This document shows, piece by piece, positions 54,223 through 62,254 of a stretch of DNA of 64,000 nucleotides. Below the pieces are notes generated by a model. That model worked only from the letters and a program-made list of their open reading frames with translations. It made no database searches and was not told where the DNA came from. The translations under genes were made by a program, and so were the position numbers. Positions within the stretch are counted from its first letter, which is position 1; every line of letters begins with the position of its first letter. This DNA comes from Chryseobacterium sp. OSA05B (lineage in GTDB: Bacteria > Bacteroidota > Bacteroidia > Flavobacteriales > Weeksellaceae): contig NZ_JAHXYH010000007.1 of assembly GCF_019970065.1 (NCBI RefSeq), positions 106,284 to 170,283 on the forward strand, read 5' to 3'.

Positions 54223-54270
54223 GTCTGAGGGTATGAGAGTTTTAGCGTTTGAGGGTTTTAGAGTTGTGTC
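54221..54270. repeat. Imperfect GTTTTAG-type repeat after the YggS gene
   Basis: GAGTCTGAGGGTATGAGAG then TTTTAGCGTTTGAGGGTTTT and AGAGTTG. It is a degenerate relative of the perfect GTTTTAGA array at 62949. Confidence 0.35.
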
Positions 54271-54343
54271 ATTTATTTCCGGATTATTAGTTTTTGTAGA
54301 AAAAATTAATAATTCTGAGAAGATCATTTGAAATTATAAAAAT

Positions 54344-54910
54344 ATGCTGATCGAAAATAAGGGAATAGAGACCAATAGGTTTTATATACCATCATTTAAA
54401 TTGGATGCTGGTGAAATTGTTGTTTTAAATGTATTCAATGGTGCCCACTTTTACGAAACGGCTCTATTTCTCAAAGACATTTTTTGTGGCAGGATACAAA
54501 ATGAAAACGTGACAGTTCATCAAAACTTGACGTTCATTGAGCCTTTTTCTGAAGCAAAAATCAGAAGATTTTTTTATCCCATAACGGTTGGAGAATACTT
54601 AAAAAAGAACGCTAATTCAGTAAGTCCGTACACAACAAAAATTTATGAGACTGAATGGATCCATGAAAAGACAAAAGTCAATAGACTTGATGAAAAGCAT
54701 AGAAAAATACTCTCTTTATATGCCAACCTTTCAAAGACTAAAAGTATTGTATTCGATTTACGCGGACAAGGTCCTCAAGGAGCTAAAGAAATTTATGATG
54801 TAATAAAAGATATAGTAAAAAAAGGAGGTTCGACAATTTTACTTGACGGCTTTGATGATATGAAAAACGACTGTACAAAATATGTCGAAATTCAATGGAA
54901 AAAAGACTAA
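54344..54910 (+). CDS. Hypothetical protein resembling a degenerate ABC ATPase
   Basis: 188 aa. The layout recalls an ABC ATPase without its catalytic residues: LDAGEIVVLNVFNGAHFYETALFLKD sits where a Walker A strand-loop-helix would be, and LSLYANLSKTKSIVFDLRGQGPQGAKEIYDVIKD where the signature, Walker B and D-loop would be, followed by GGSTILLDGFDDM as the H-loop strand. No GxxGxGKS/T and no LSGGQ are present. If the resemblance is real, it would be a non-catalytic partner or regulator. It may also be an unrelated fold. It stands alone, with AT-rich flanks. Confidence 0.5.
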   Translation: MLIENKGIETNRFYIPSFKLDAGEIVVLNVFNGAHFYETALFLKDIFCGRIQNENVTVHQNLTFIEPFSEAKIRRFFYPITVGEYLKKNANSVSPYTTKIYETEWIHEKTKVNRLDEKHRKILSLYANLSKTKSIVFDLRGQGPQGAKEIYDVIKDIVKKGGSTILLDGFDDMKNDCTKYVEIQWKKD

Positions 54911-55129
54911 GAGAATATTAAATTTGAAGTTTTACCTTCAGCTTTTTTTGTTAAGCATCTTCATTAAAAAGTATTGATTCCATTAGGCATTGATTTAAAA
55001 ATTGCTTTTCACCCGATATTTATTTATTTTTAGCGCTCATCCGGATTGACTGATTACATCGACTTAAATGAAAGTAAAAGCATGTAATATTTTCTACAAG
55101 CCGGATGTCCTTATACTATAATTAAGCCC

Positions 55130-56590
55130 ATGAAAAACTTAAAAACCGTCTTCATCTCATCTTTATTTACATGTTTAACAACATCGGTATACGCCCAGAA
55201 TTGTGATTGCACAAAAAATTATGAATGGGTAAAGAAAACTTTTGAGACCAACGATGCAGGTTTTGAATACGCACTCAAGCAAAAAGGCCATCAGGCCTAC
55301 GAAGCCCATAATAAAACCATAGCCGAGAAAGTAAAATCAATTAAAACTTATACCGAATGCGGACCTGTTCTTTACGAATGGTTATCTTTTTTCCGTTCAG
55401 GACATATTGCTATAAGACCCATTAATAAGGAAACACCAAAGCAGACTAATAATGCGAAGCCGGAAAGCCCATCTGTCAATTGGGAAACCTTAGCCGTAGA
55501 AACACAGGATTTTAAGAATTATCTGGACAAAAAGAAAACATCCGACTATGAAGGAATCTGGGTAATCGAACCCTATACCATCGGAATTAAAAAAGTGGGA
55601 AATCAATATGTAGGATTTATCGTAGAATCGGGGGCGGAAACCTGGACAAAAGGACAGGTAAAACTGAAACTCAATTCTTTGGAGGGTAAAATGAGCTCTG
55701 TTTATTATATGCGTGACCGTTCCGCAGTGGAATCTAAAGAAATCACATTGACCGGAAAAAATCATTTGCAAATCGGGGATTTCAGCCTTTCAAGAGTTTA
55801 TCCTAAGATTGACGATGAGCCAAAATATGCACAATATTTTAAATCAATAGGTGCCAACAAACCTTATATAGAAAAATTAAACGAAACAACACTCTACTTA
55901 AGAATTCCTTCTTTCCAGGCTTCTGAAAAGCAAAAAATTGACAGTGTCATTACCGCCAACAAAGATAAAATCACCTCCACTGAAAACCTGATCATTGACA
56001 TCAGAAACGGAACCGGAGGAAGTGATGCCAGTTATAGCAATATTCTTCCTTTGATTTACACTAATCCGGTCAGAACTGTAGGCGTAGAATATCTTTCTAC
56101 AAAACTGAATAATCAGAGAATGCTGGATTTCATCAATAAACCGGAATACGGATTCAGTGAGGAGAATAAAAAATGGGCCCAATCTGCATTTAATGCACTG
56201 GAAAAGGAACAGGGAAAATTTGTCAACCTCAATGAAGGTATAGTGAGCATCAATAAGTTTGATACCATTTATCCTTATCCCAAGAATGTAGGAATTATCA
56301 TTAATCAACGAAATGGAAGTACCGACGAGCAGTTTTTGCTTGCGGCTAAACAAAGTAAGAAAGTAAAGTTATTCGGAACCACAACTTATGGTGTTTTGGA
56401 TGTTTCCAATATGTATTATGTTCCTTCGCCGTGTAAGGAATTTGAATTAGGCTACTCGCTTTCAAGAAGTATGCGTATTCCTGATTTTACGATCGATGCA
56501 AAAGGATTGCAGCCTGATTTTTTTCTGGACAGAAGTATTCTGGTGTATGAATGGACGGATTATGTGAATAGTGTGCTGAACGGGAAATAA
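55130..56590 (+). CDS. Exported S41-family peptidase-like protein
   Basis: 486 aa with signal peptide NLKTVFISSLFTCLTTSVYAQ. The N-terminal helical region (CDCTKNYEWVKKTFE...) with three early Cys precedes a variable beta domain. The tail-specific-protease (S41) core has LRIPSFQ, LIIDIRNGTGGSD and VGIIINQRNGSTDEQFLLAAKQSKKVKLFGTTTYG; the Ser of NGSTDEQ sits at the usual catalytic place. No PDZ domain is visible. Relatives are periplasmic proteases or peptidase-like proteins; a Lys partner was not assigned. Monocistronic with a good terminator. Confidence 0.83.
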   Translation: MKNLKTVFISSLFTCLTTSVYAQNCDCTKNYEWVKKTFETNDAGFEYALKQKGHQAYEAHNKTIAEKVKSIKTYTECGPVLYEWLSFFRSGHIAIRPINKETPKQTNNAKPESPSVNWETLAVETQDFKNYLDKKKTSDYEGIWVIEPYTIGIKKVGNQYVGFIVESGAETWTKGQVKLKLNSLEGKMSSVYYMRDRSAVESKEITLTGKNHLQIGDFSLSRVYPKIDDEPKYAQYFKSIGANKPYIEKLNETTLYLRIPSFQASEKQKIDSVITANKDKITSTENLIIDIRNGTGGSDASYSNILPLIYTNPVRTVGVEYLSTKLNNQRMLDFINKPEYGFSEENKKWAQSAFNALEKEQGKFVNLNEGIVSINKFDTIYPYPKNVGIIINQRNGSTDEQFLLAAKQSKKVKLFGTTTYGVLDVSNMYYVPSPCKEFELGYSLSRSMRIPDFTIDAKGLQPDFFLDRSILVYEWTDYVNSVLNGK

Positions 56591-56615
56591 AATAGTTATT
56601 CCGGTATAAAATAAT

Positions 56616-56643
56616 AAACCCTTTTCTGTTTTGAGAAGGGTTT
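56616..56643 (+). terminator. Terminator of the S41 gene
   Basis: Stem AAACCCTTTTC / GAGAAGGGTTT (one G-U pair), loop TGTTTT, then TTATTTA. Confidence 0.8.
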
Positions 56644-56767
56644 TTATTTACAATTTCAAATCTATCTTTTCAAATATTTCCTATTCACAACATACAGAAT
56701 TCTTATTACCACCGAATATCCGGTATGTTTTTTGCTCGTAAAACATTAATAACCAAACAAATATACT

Positions 56768-56950
56768 ATGATTAAAAAATTACTCTTTGGCTGTCTATTC
56801 ATGACAGCAGTATTCTTGTCTTCATGTGAGAAATCTCAAAATACATCATCAGCAAAAGACAGTGAGCTATCCATTAAAACAGTTTCAATGGTCACTTTTG
56901 GTGCCATGGCTGTTGCACTTCTTGTAGCATACAGCTATCGAAGAAGGTAA
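56768..56950 (+). CDS. Small lipoprotein with C-terminal membrane span
   Basis: 60 aa. N-terminal lipoprotein signal MIKKLLFGCLFMTAVFLSSC with lipidated Cys20. Short linker EKSQNTSSAKDSELSIKT, then a hydrophobic helix (VSMVTFGAMAVALLVAYSY) and an end of three Arg. Having both a lipid anchor and a membrane helix is unusual. The function is unknown; it lies convergent to gcvP and shares the terminator at 56973. Confidence 0.6.
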   Translation: MIKKLLFGCLFMTAVFLSSCEKSQNTSSAKDSELSIKTVSMVTFGAMAVALLVAYSYRRR

Positions 56951-56972
56951 GAAAAAATAAAAATATAACAAA

Positions 56973-57005
56973 AAAACACCCGTTTAGAGTCTAAACGGGT
57001 GTTTT
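56973..57005. terminator. Bidirectional terminator between lipoprotein and gcvP
   Basis: 15-bp perfect stem AAAACACCCGTTTAG / CTAAACGGGTGTTTT, loop AGT. A-run on the left, T-rich on the right. Confidence 0.88.
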
Positions 57006-57022
57006 ATATTTATAATCAATGA

Positions 57023-59881
57023 TTACATATAAGCTTCAATCGGCTCACAAGTACATACTAAGTTTCTGTCTCCATAAGCTTCATCAACTCTGGATACGGA
57101 AGCGAAGAATTTGTGGTCTCTTACCCAGTCTAACGGATAAGCTGCCTTTTCTCTGCTGTATGGTTTATCCCAAGAATCCGAGATCACCAGCTGCTCAGTG
57201 TGTGGAGCGTTTTTAAGCACGTTGTTCGCCTGATCTGCCTCTCCGTTAGCAATCTCATCGATTTCTTTTTTGATAGAGATTAATGCTTCTGCAAAACGGT
57301 CGATTTCAGACTTGCTTTCAGATTCTGTAGGCTCGATCATTAATGTTCCTGCTACAGGGAAAGAAACAGTTGGAGCATGGAATCCATAGTCCATTAGTCT
57401 CTTCGCTACATCAGCTACTTCAATTCCTAAAGTTTTGAACTGACGGAAGTCTACGATACACTCGTGAGCTACTCTTCCACTCTCGTTTGAATACAAGATC
57501 GGGAAGTGCTCTGCTAAAATTTCCTTAAGATAATTCGCATTCAAGATCGCATGTCCTGTTGCCTTTTTCAATCCATCTGTTCCTAACATTTTGATATAAG
57601 AATAAGAAATGTTAAGGATCAGACCAGAACCGTAAGGTGCTGCAGAAATACCTTCGATGGCTTCTTTAGAACCAACTCTGATATTCGCATTGGAAGGAAG
57701 GAAAGGTACTAAGTGTTTAGCCACACAGATTGGACCTACTCCAGGACCTCCACCTCCGTGAGGAATCGCGAAAGTTTTGTGTAAGTTCAGGTGACAAACG
57801 TCTGCTCCGATGTTTCCTGGACTTGTGAATCCTACCTGAGCGTTCATGTTCGCACCATCCATATATACCTGTCCACCGTGCTCGTGGATTAAACTTGTAA
57901 TTTCTTTAATGTTCGCATCGAAGAATCCGTAAGTAGACGGATATGTGATCATTACACAAGATAAATTCTCAGAATGCTGCTCTGTTTTAGCTTTCAAGTC
58001 TTCGAAATCAATTTCTCCGCTTTCAAGGTTTTTAACGACAACAATCTTCATTCCTGCCATCGCTGCAGATGCCGGGTTGGTTCCGTGTGCAGACTGAGGG
58101 ATCAATACTACATTTCTGTGGCCTTCACCTCTTGAGATGTGATATTCTCTGATGACCATTAATCCTGCATATTCACCCTGAGCTCCAGAGTTTGGCTGAA
58201 GAGAAGTTCCTGCGAAACCAGTGATTTCAGCTAAATCTTTCTCCAATTCTCTGATCATTTCCTGGTAACCTCCAGCCTGGTCCACCGGTACAAATGGGTG
58301 AACAGCTCCCCAGTTATCCCATGAAAGAGGCAACATTTGAGTAGCAGCGTTCAGTTTCATGGTACAAGAACCAAGAGAAATCATTGAATGTGTTAATGAT
58401 AAATCTTTTCTTTCCAAACATTTGATGTAACGCATCAATTCCGTTTCCGTATGGTATTTGTTGAATACGCTTTCTGTAAGAATTTCGTCTTTTCTTAAAT
58501 TCTCCTCAGGAATGCTGTATCCTTCTTTTATTTCTAATTTGAAAGTCTGTTTGTCTTTGAACTGAGCAAAAGAAGCCATCAGATAGTTTAATTTCTCCAA
58601 TGTTGTACTTTCGTTGATCGCAATACTTACCACCCCTTCTGTAAAATAGTTCAGGTTAAGTTTGTGATCAAGCATCATTCTCATCAATCTTCCTTTCTCA
58701 TCCTCACTCATCGTGATTTTCACAGTATCGAAGATTGGCTCTTCAACCGTCTGGTATCCTAATGCTTTAAGCCCGTTTTTCAAAGCATTCGCTTTAAAGT
58801 GGATCTGATCAGCGATATAGTTCAATCCTTTTGGTCCGTGATAAACCGCATACATTCCTGCCATTACCGCAAGAAGTACCTGTGCCGTACAGATATTGGA
58901 AGTCGCTCTTTCTCTTTTAATGTGCTGCTCTCTGGTCTGAAGCGCCATTCTCAATGCACGTTTTCCGTACATATCCTGAGAAACCCCGATGATTCTTCCC
59001 GGAATGTCTCTTTTGTAATCTTCTTTACAAGAGAAAAATGCAGCGTGAGGTCCTCCGTAACCTAATGGAATACCGAATCTCTGAGAAGTTCCAACGGCAC
59101 AGTCAGCACCCATAGAAGCAGGAGATTTCAATTTAACCAAAGCCATCGGATCACAAGCTACAACTACCTGTAAATCTAATTTTTTATAGTTTACAATATC
59201 TTCAGTATAGTCTAAAACAATACCGTTTTTCCCCGGATACTGTAATAAAACACCGTAATAGCTTCCGTCAAACTCATGAGTTTTATGGTCACCTTCCACG
59301 ATTTCGATTTCTAAACCTTCAGCTTTCGTTTTTAAAACGGCAACTGTTTGAGGTAAAACAAGATCGGAAACGAAGAATTTGTTGGCATTGGCTTTCTTCT
59401 GGTCCTTCGTTCTGTTGTTAAAGAACATGTGCATTGCTTCTGCAGCAGCTGTAGACTCATCTAGAAGAGAAGCATTAGCCAGTCCAAAACCTGTAAGATC
59501 GCACACTACTGTCTGGAAATTAAGAAGAGCTTCCAGCCTTCCCTGTGCAATTTCAGCCTGATAAGGAGTATACGCCGTATACCAGCTTGGGTTTTCAAAG
59601 ATGTTTCTCTGAATAGCTGATGGCAAAAGTGTATTGTGGTATCCAAAACCAATGTAGCTCGTATAATCAGTATTCTTCGATGCCAGATCTTTCGAATGGT
59701 TCAGCATCTCGTATTCTGAAAGCGGTGCAGAGATCTCAAGATCTTTCTCTAAACGGATAGAAGAAGGAATGGTCTGAGAAATTAGTTCTTCAATACTTGA
59801 AACGCCCAATCTTTCCAACATTGCCTGTTTATCGGCTTCATTAAGGGAAATGTGACGGCTCACAAACTGTTCTGTATTCAT
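57023..59881 (-). CDS. gcvP: Glycine dehydrogenase (decarboxylating), P protein, single chain
   Basis: 952 aa, the full-length one-chain form of the glycine cleavage P protein. It decarboxylates glycine with PLP and hands the methylamine group to GcvH. The N-terminal and C-terminal halves are both present. The PLP lysine lies in NLHKTFAIPHGGGGPGVGPI (about residue 701). Other landmarks are FVSRHISLNEADKQAML at the start, YTAYTPYQAEIAQGRLEALL, GASMGADCAVGTSQRFG-like SPASMGADCAVGTSQRFGIP, and SLGSCTMKLNAATQM. Cytosolic. The other gcv genes are not in this window, so it is separated from gcvT/gcvH. No glycine riboswitch was recognised upstream. Confidence 0.97.
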   Translation of the reverse strand: MNTEQFVSRHISLNEADKQAMLERLGVSSIEELISQTIPSSIRLEKDLEISAPLSEYEMLNHSKDLASKNTDYTSYIGFGYHNTLLPSAIQRNIFENPSWYTAYTPYQAEIAQGRLEALLNFQTVVCDLTGFGLANASLLDESTAAAEAMHMFFNNRTKDQKKANANKFFVSDLVLPQTVAVLKTKAEGLEIEIVEGDHKTHEFDGSYYGVLLQYPGKNGIVLDYTEDIVNYKKLDLQVVVACDPMALVKLKSPASMGADCAVGTSQRFGIPLGYGGPHAAFFSCKEDYKRDIPGRIIGVSQDMYGKRALRMALQTREQHIKRERATSNICTAQVLLAVMAGMYAVYHGPKGLNYIADQIHFKANALKNGLKALGYQTVEEPIFDTVKITMSEDEKGRLMRMMLDHKLNLNYFTEGVVSIAINESTTLEKLNYLMASFAQFKDKQTFKLEIKEGYSIPEENLRKDEILTESVFNKYHTETELMRYIKCLERKDLSLTHSMISLGSCTMKLNAATQMLPLSWDNWGAVHPFVPVDQAGGYQEMIRELEKDLAEITGFAGTSLQPNSGAQGEYAGLMVIREYHISRGEGHRNVVLIPQSAHGTNPASAAMAGMKIVVVKNLESGEIDFEDLKAKTEQHSENLSCVMITYPSTYGFFDANIKEITSLIHEHGGQVYMDGANMNAQVGFTSPGNIGADVCHLNLHKTFAIPHGGGGPGVGPICVAKHLVPFLPSNANIRVGSKEAIEGISAAPYGSGLILNISYSYIKMLGTDGLKKATGHAILNANYLKEILAEHFPILYSNESGRVAHECIVDFRQFKTLGIEVADVAKRLMDYGFHAPTVSFPVAGTLMIEPTESESKSEIDRFAEALISIKKEIDEIANGEADQANNVLKNAPHTEQLVISDSWDKPYSREKAAYPLDWVRDHKFFASVSRVDEAYGDRNLVCTCEPIEAYM

Positions 59882-60346
59882 TTTTATTTATTAGATTTTG
59901 TTCGTAAAAAAGATTCGTAAAATTACATTTTTTTAAACGATTGTACAACAGTTCAAAATTGTCAAAACAATAACGAAAATCTATATCATTTTTAAGATAA
60001 ATTACTGTAATAATTGTTTAATACTTAAAAACTAACCCGTTTATTCTCCAATCTTCATCATAATGTTTTATTAAATCAACATTAAAACTTAGAATTTATA
60101 CGTTTGATATTTAAAATAAGTACACACTAAGTTCATAATGGTTCATCAATAATCATCAGACTCATTTAAACAAATCTGTGTTCAGAGCATTTTTAATGTG
60201 ATGTTGTTTCACTTTTCGGGAAGTCGGATGCTTCTAAAATCTTCATTTTCCATCAAAAATAAAGGGCTCAGTTGTCACCGAATACGCTGATCAACAGGTC
60301 TTGTCAATTTTATGAAAATTTATTAATTATATTTATTCTAAATTAA
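59882..60346. other. Intergenic region before the Cys-rich mini-gene
   Basis: About 465 AT-rich bases with the gcvP promoter side on the right of gcvP. No gene or strong structure seen. Confidence 0.4.
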
Positions 60347-60354
60347 TATATTTG
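60347..60354 (+). promoter_or_regulatory. -7 box 4 bases before the Cys-rich mini-gene
   Basis: TATATTTG, exact TAnnTTTG match, ends only 4 bases before the first ATG (60359), as for the Mpo1-like gene at 25923. Confidence 0.45.
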
Positions 60355-60358
60355 TAGC

Positions 60359-60511
60359 ATGAATATGATAGTCCCTTTTAAAGTACCACCTTTAGCTCCT
60401 GTATTTGCATTTAATAATGAAGATATGTATTGTGAAAAGAAATCCTGCTGCAAGAAATTCAAGAAAGGAAAGAGATGTAAAAAGTGTCCGGGAAGAAAAA
60501 AGATGGCTTAA
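60359..60511 (+). CDS. Cys/Lys-rich small protein, 50 aa
   Basis: ATG at 60359, stop at 60509-60511. N-terminal part MNMIVPFKVPPLAPVFAFNN is apolar, the rest has five Cys in CEKKSCCKKF and RCKKCPGRKK among many Lys/Arg. It could be a metal- or nucleic-acid-binding mini-protein; no signal peptide is convincing. The second ATG (60365) is also possible, because the -7 box lies just upstream. It ends 1 base before the stop codon of the convergent DnaJ-like gene. I have seen no named family. Confidence 0.6.
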   Translation: MNMIVPFKVPPLAPVFAFNNEDMYCEKKSCCKKFKKGKRCKKCPGRKKMA

Positions 60512-60512
60512 A

Positions 60513-61160
60513 TTAGCTGAAATTCCTGACTAAAAAATATACCGCCAACGCCAGAATAATAATTCCCCAGATCAGCATCATGATCTTTGGCTGGCCGGAT
60601 TTATTCATATGTGTTCTGGGCTGAGGCTTGAACATTTCCTCTACGCTATTTTTAAACTGAGCACCATCATTTTCAAAGACTTCCGTAATGGTGATTCCCT
60701 GCACCGCCGTTTTGTGCAGCAGCGAATTGGTTGCATGAAGTAAAATCTGAAATTTCCCGTCCTTAAATTCAGTAATCTTAAAGATTCTTTCCCCGAAAGG
60801 CTTTTCCAGACCGAAAGGCAATACTTTCACCACATCCGCATTGCTCGTCTGCCAGTTGATGATGATCTCCTCCCCTTTTTTTGCATGAATTTTATTCGCT
60901 GTAAACGTTTTAATACTTGGTGGGGTGTTATATCTGAAACTTTTCTGATGGTTCTCTAGATTCTGATCGTATGTACGTCTGCTTCCGGAATCACTTAATA
61001 TTTCATAAGCCTCCTGAATTTCACGAAAACGCCCGGCAAAGAAATCGTCGTTGTCATTTTTATCAGGATGATATTTTAAAGATAGCTTTCTATAGGCTTT
61101 TTTGATGTCTTCTTCTGAAGCATCCGGAGAAATCCCGAGAAAATAGTAGTAATCTTTCAT
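60513..61160 (-). CDS. DnaJ-domain protein with C-terminal membrane anchor
   Basis: 215 aa from the ATG at 61160 (MKDYYYFLGISPDASEED); the frame is open to a TTG at 61172. The J domain (1-65) carries HPD at 31-33. A middle beta-rich region (PPSIKTFTANKIHAKKGEEIIINWQTSNADVVKVLPFG, then RIFKITEFKDGKFQILLHATN) follows, like Ig-type domains. A single span lies at the C-terminus (MLIWGIIILALAVYFLV). It should recruit DnaK to the inner membrane; the client is unknown. Confidence 0.85.
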   Translation of the reverse strand: MKDYYYFLGISPDASEEDIKKAYRKLSLKYHPDKNDNDDFFAGRFREIQEAYEILSDSGSRRTYDQNLENHQKSFRYNTPPSIKTFTANKIHAKKGEEIIINWQTSNADVVKVLPFGLEKPFGERIFKITEFKDGKFQILLHATNSLLHKTAVQGITITEVFENDGAQFKNSVEEMFKPQPRTHMNKSGQPKIMMLIWGIIILALAVYFLVRNFS

Positions 61161-61241
61161 TGAGCTAGGCAAAAATAAGGAATTATTTTTTTTCGGGTTT
61201 ATTCTTCAGGGGAATATTTCAGTAAAATGCTAATGCTTTTC

Positions 61242-61282
61242 TAAACACGAATGACACGAATGTTTTCAGCAATGGACACAAT
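61242..61282. repeat. Dispersed CACGAAT repeat, copy 4
   Basis: TAAACACGAATGACACGAAT then GTTTTCAGCAATGGACACAAT; same layout as the copies at 36932, 43960 and 44246, more diverged. Confidence 0.5.
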
Positions 61283-61484
61283 ATTGTTGTAATGGTGATT
61301 TCTTTTATTACAAAGTTTCTTTGATAACTTAATGTTTTAAGTTCGTGAAGGTATTTGCCCAGCAGGGTTCAAAATATTCAGGTATTTATTTTTCAGTTAT
61401 GAAATTGCTCATTCCTCTGGTGGCTATAAACTCTCCTTACACTTCTGGTGACTGAGGCAGTCGAAGCCACCTTTGCCTATAAAA

Positions 61485-61523
61485 AGTTCCGGCGCGGGAA
61501 GCTTTGCTTCCCGCGCCGGAACT
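61485..61523. repeat. GC-rich perfect hairpin
   Basis: 18-bp perfect stem AGTTCCGGCGCGGGAAGC / GCTTCCCGCGCCGGAACT with loop TTT. Like the hairpin at 26354 in design, not in sequence. It lies 29 bases beyond the stop codon of the 88-aa gene and may end its transcript, but lacks a long T-run. Confidence 0.75.
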
Positions 61524-61551
61524 AAACAATTTCAATTTAGTGAATGATTTT

Positions 61552-61818
61552 TTATGCTTCTACAGTATTGTCCTTACTGTCCTTTCTGCAACATCTTGAA
61601 GAGAATTCTTTTTTGAACTTCCCTTTCAGTTCCTGATACTGCTCATCATTCATTTCTCTGATCCTGTCTGCAAGACCGAAAGGTGATCTTTCCTTGATTC
61701 CGTATTCATTAAAAATACCTTGCATAAATCTTTTTCTCTGTGCTATTTTTTTGGCAGCCAATGCGATGCCCACAACAGCTAGTGCTCCAAGAGCTCCTTT
61801 TAATGCTGAATTTTTCAT
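61552..61818 (-). CDS. Small protein with N-terminal hydrophobic segment, 88 aa
   Basis: N-terminal MKNSALKGALGALAVVGIALA is hydrophobic and could be a signal anchor; it is followed by AKKIAQRKRFMQGIFNEYGIKERSPFG, then a polar helix REMNDEQYQELKGKFKKEF and SSRCCRKDSKDNT with a Cys pair. It is not a known family to me. It lies last in the unit sigma factor - 110-aa membrane protein - this gene, which suggests a role in the response of that sigma factor. Confidence 0.6.
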   Translation of the reverse strand: MKNSALKGALGALAVVGIALAAKKIAQRKRFMQGIFNEYGIKERSPFGLADRIREMNDEQYQELKGKFKKEFSSRCCRKDSKDNTVEA

Positions 61819-61908
61819 TTTTTCAAAATTTTAAATTTTACTACTTCTTGTTTTTTATATAGACGGATGAATTTCAATTTTACTTTACTACTTCTTAAAA
61901 TTTTTAAA

Positions 61909-62241
61909 TTATCCGTTGTTTCTGTTGAAGAACCCTCCTGAACATTTATTTCTCCAAACTTCTTTGAATTTTTCCCTTTCTTCAGGGGACAGTTCGGCCA
62001 TTCTCTGTCTCATTTTTCTTTCCTTGAAATCTCTCATTCCTTTTCCGAAATGGAAACCTCCAAAAAGAATTTTACTTAAGACCAATATTCCCATCGCCTG
62101 CCAGAATGTAATGGATTTTACACCCAGGATCTCAGGAAGCAGGCAGTTCCAAAGCGACATTACAATAAATGTAACGGCCAATAAGATCAGCGGCGGACAT
62201 AAGAATAAAAAAATCCAGCCTTTTTTGTGTTTATGATTCAT
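61909..62241 (-). CDS. Small membrane protein, 110 aa
   Basis: Two membrane spans (WIFLFLCPPLILLAVTFIVMSLW and ITFWQAMGILVLSKILFG) with a basic start NHKHKKG and a charged C-terminal helix DFKERKMRQRMAELSPEEREKFKEVWRN, then CSGGFFNRNNG. The LSPEEREKF motif resembles the LTPEQ-type helices of Spy/CpxP-like proteins, but this part is preceded by the membrane spans. The gene follows the ECF sigma gene by 13 bases; a role as membrane-bound sensor or regulator of it is possible. Confidence 0.65.
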   Translation of the reverse strand: MNHKHKKGWIFLFLCPPLILLAVTFIVMSLWNCLLPEILGVKSITFWQAMGILVLSKILFGGFHFGKGMRDFKERKMRQRMAELSPEEREKFKEVWRNKCSGGFFNRNNG

Positions 62242-62254
62242 AATTTCTTCTTTA

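Larger units (their letters stand above)
61161..61551. other. Intergenic region with repeat and GC-rich hairpin
   Basis: Holds copy 4 of the CACGAAT repeat (61242) and the GC-rich hairpin (61485). No gene. Confidence 0.5.

Noticed and set aside
59882..60346. Glycine riboswitch before gcvP
   Set aside because: The tandem aptamer pattern was not recognisable and the region is AT-rich and unstructured by eye.
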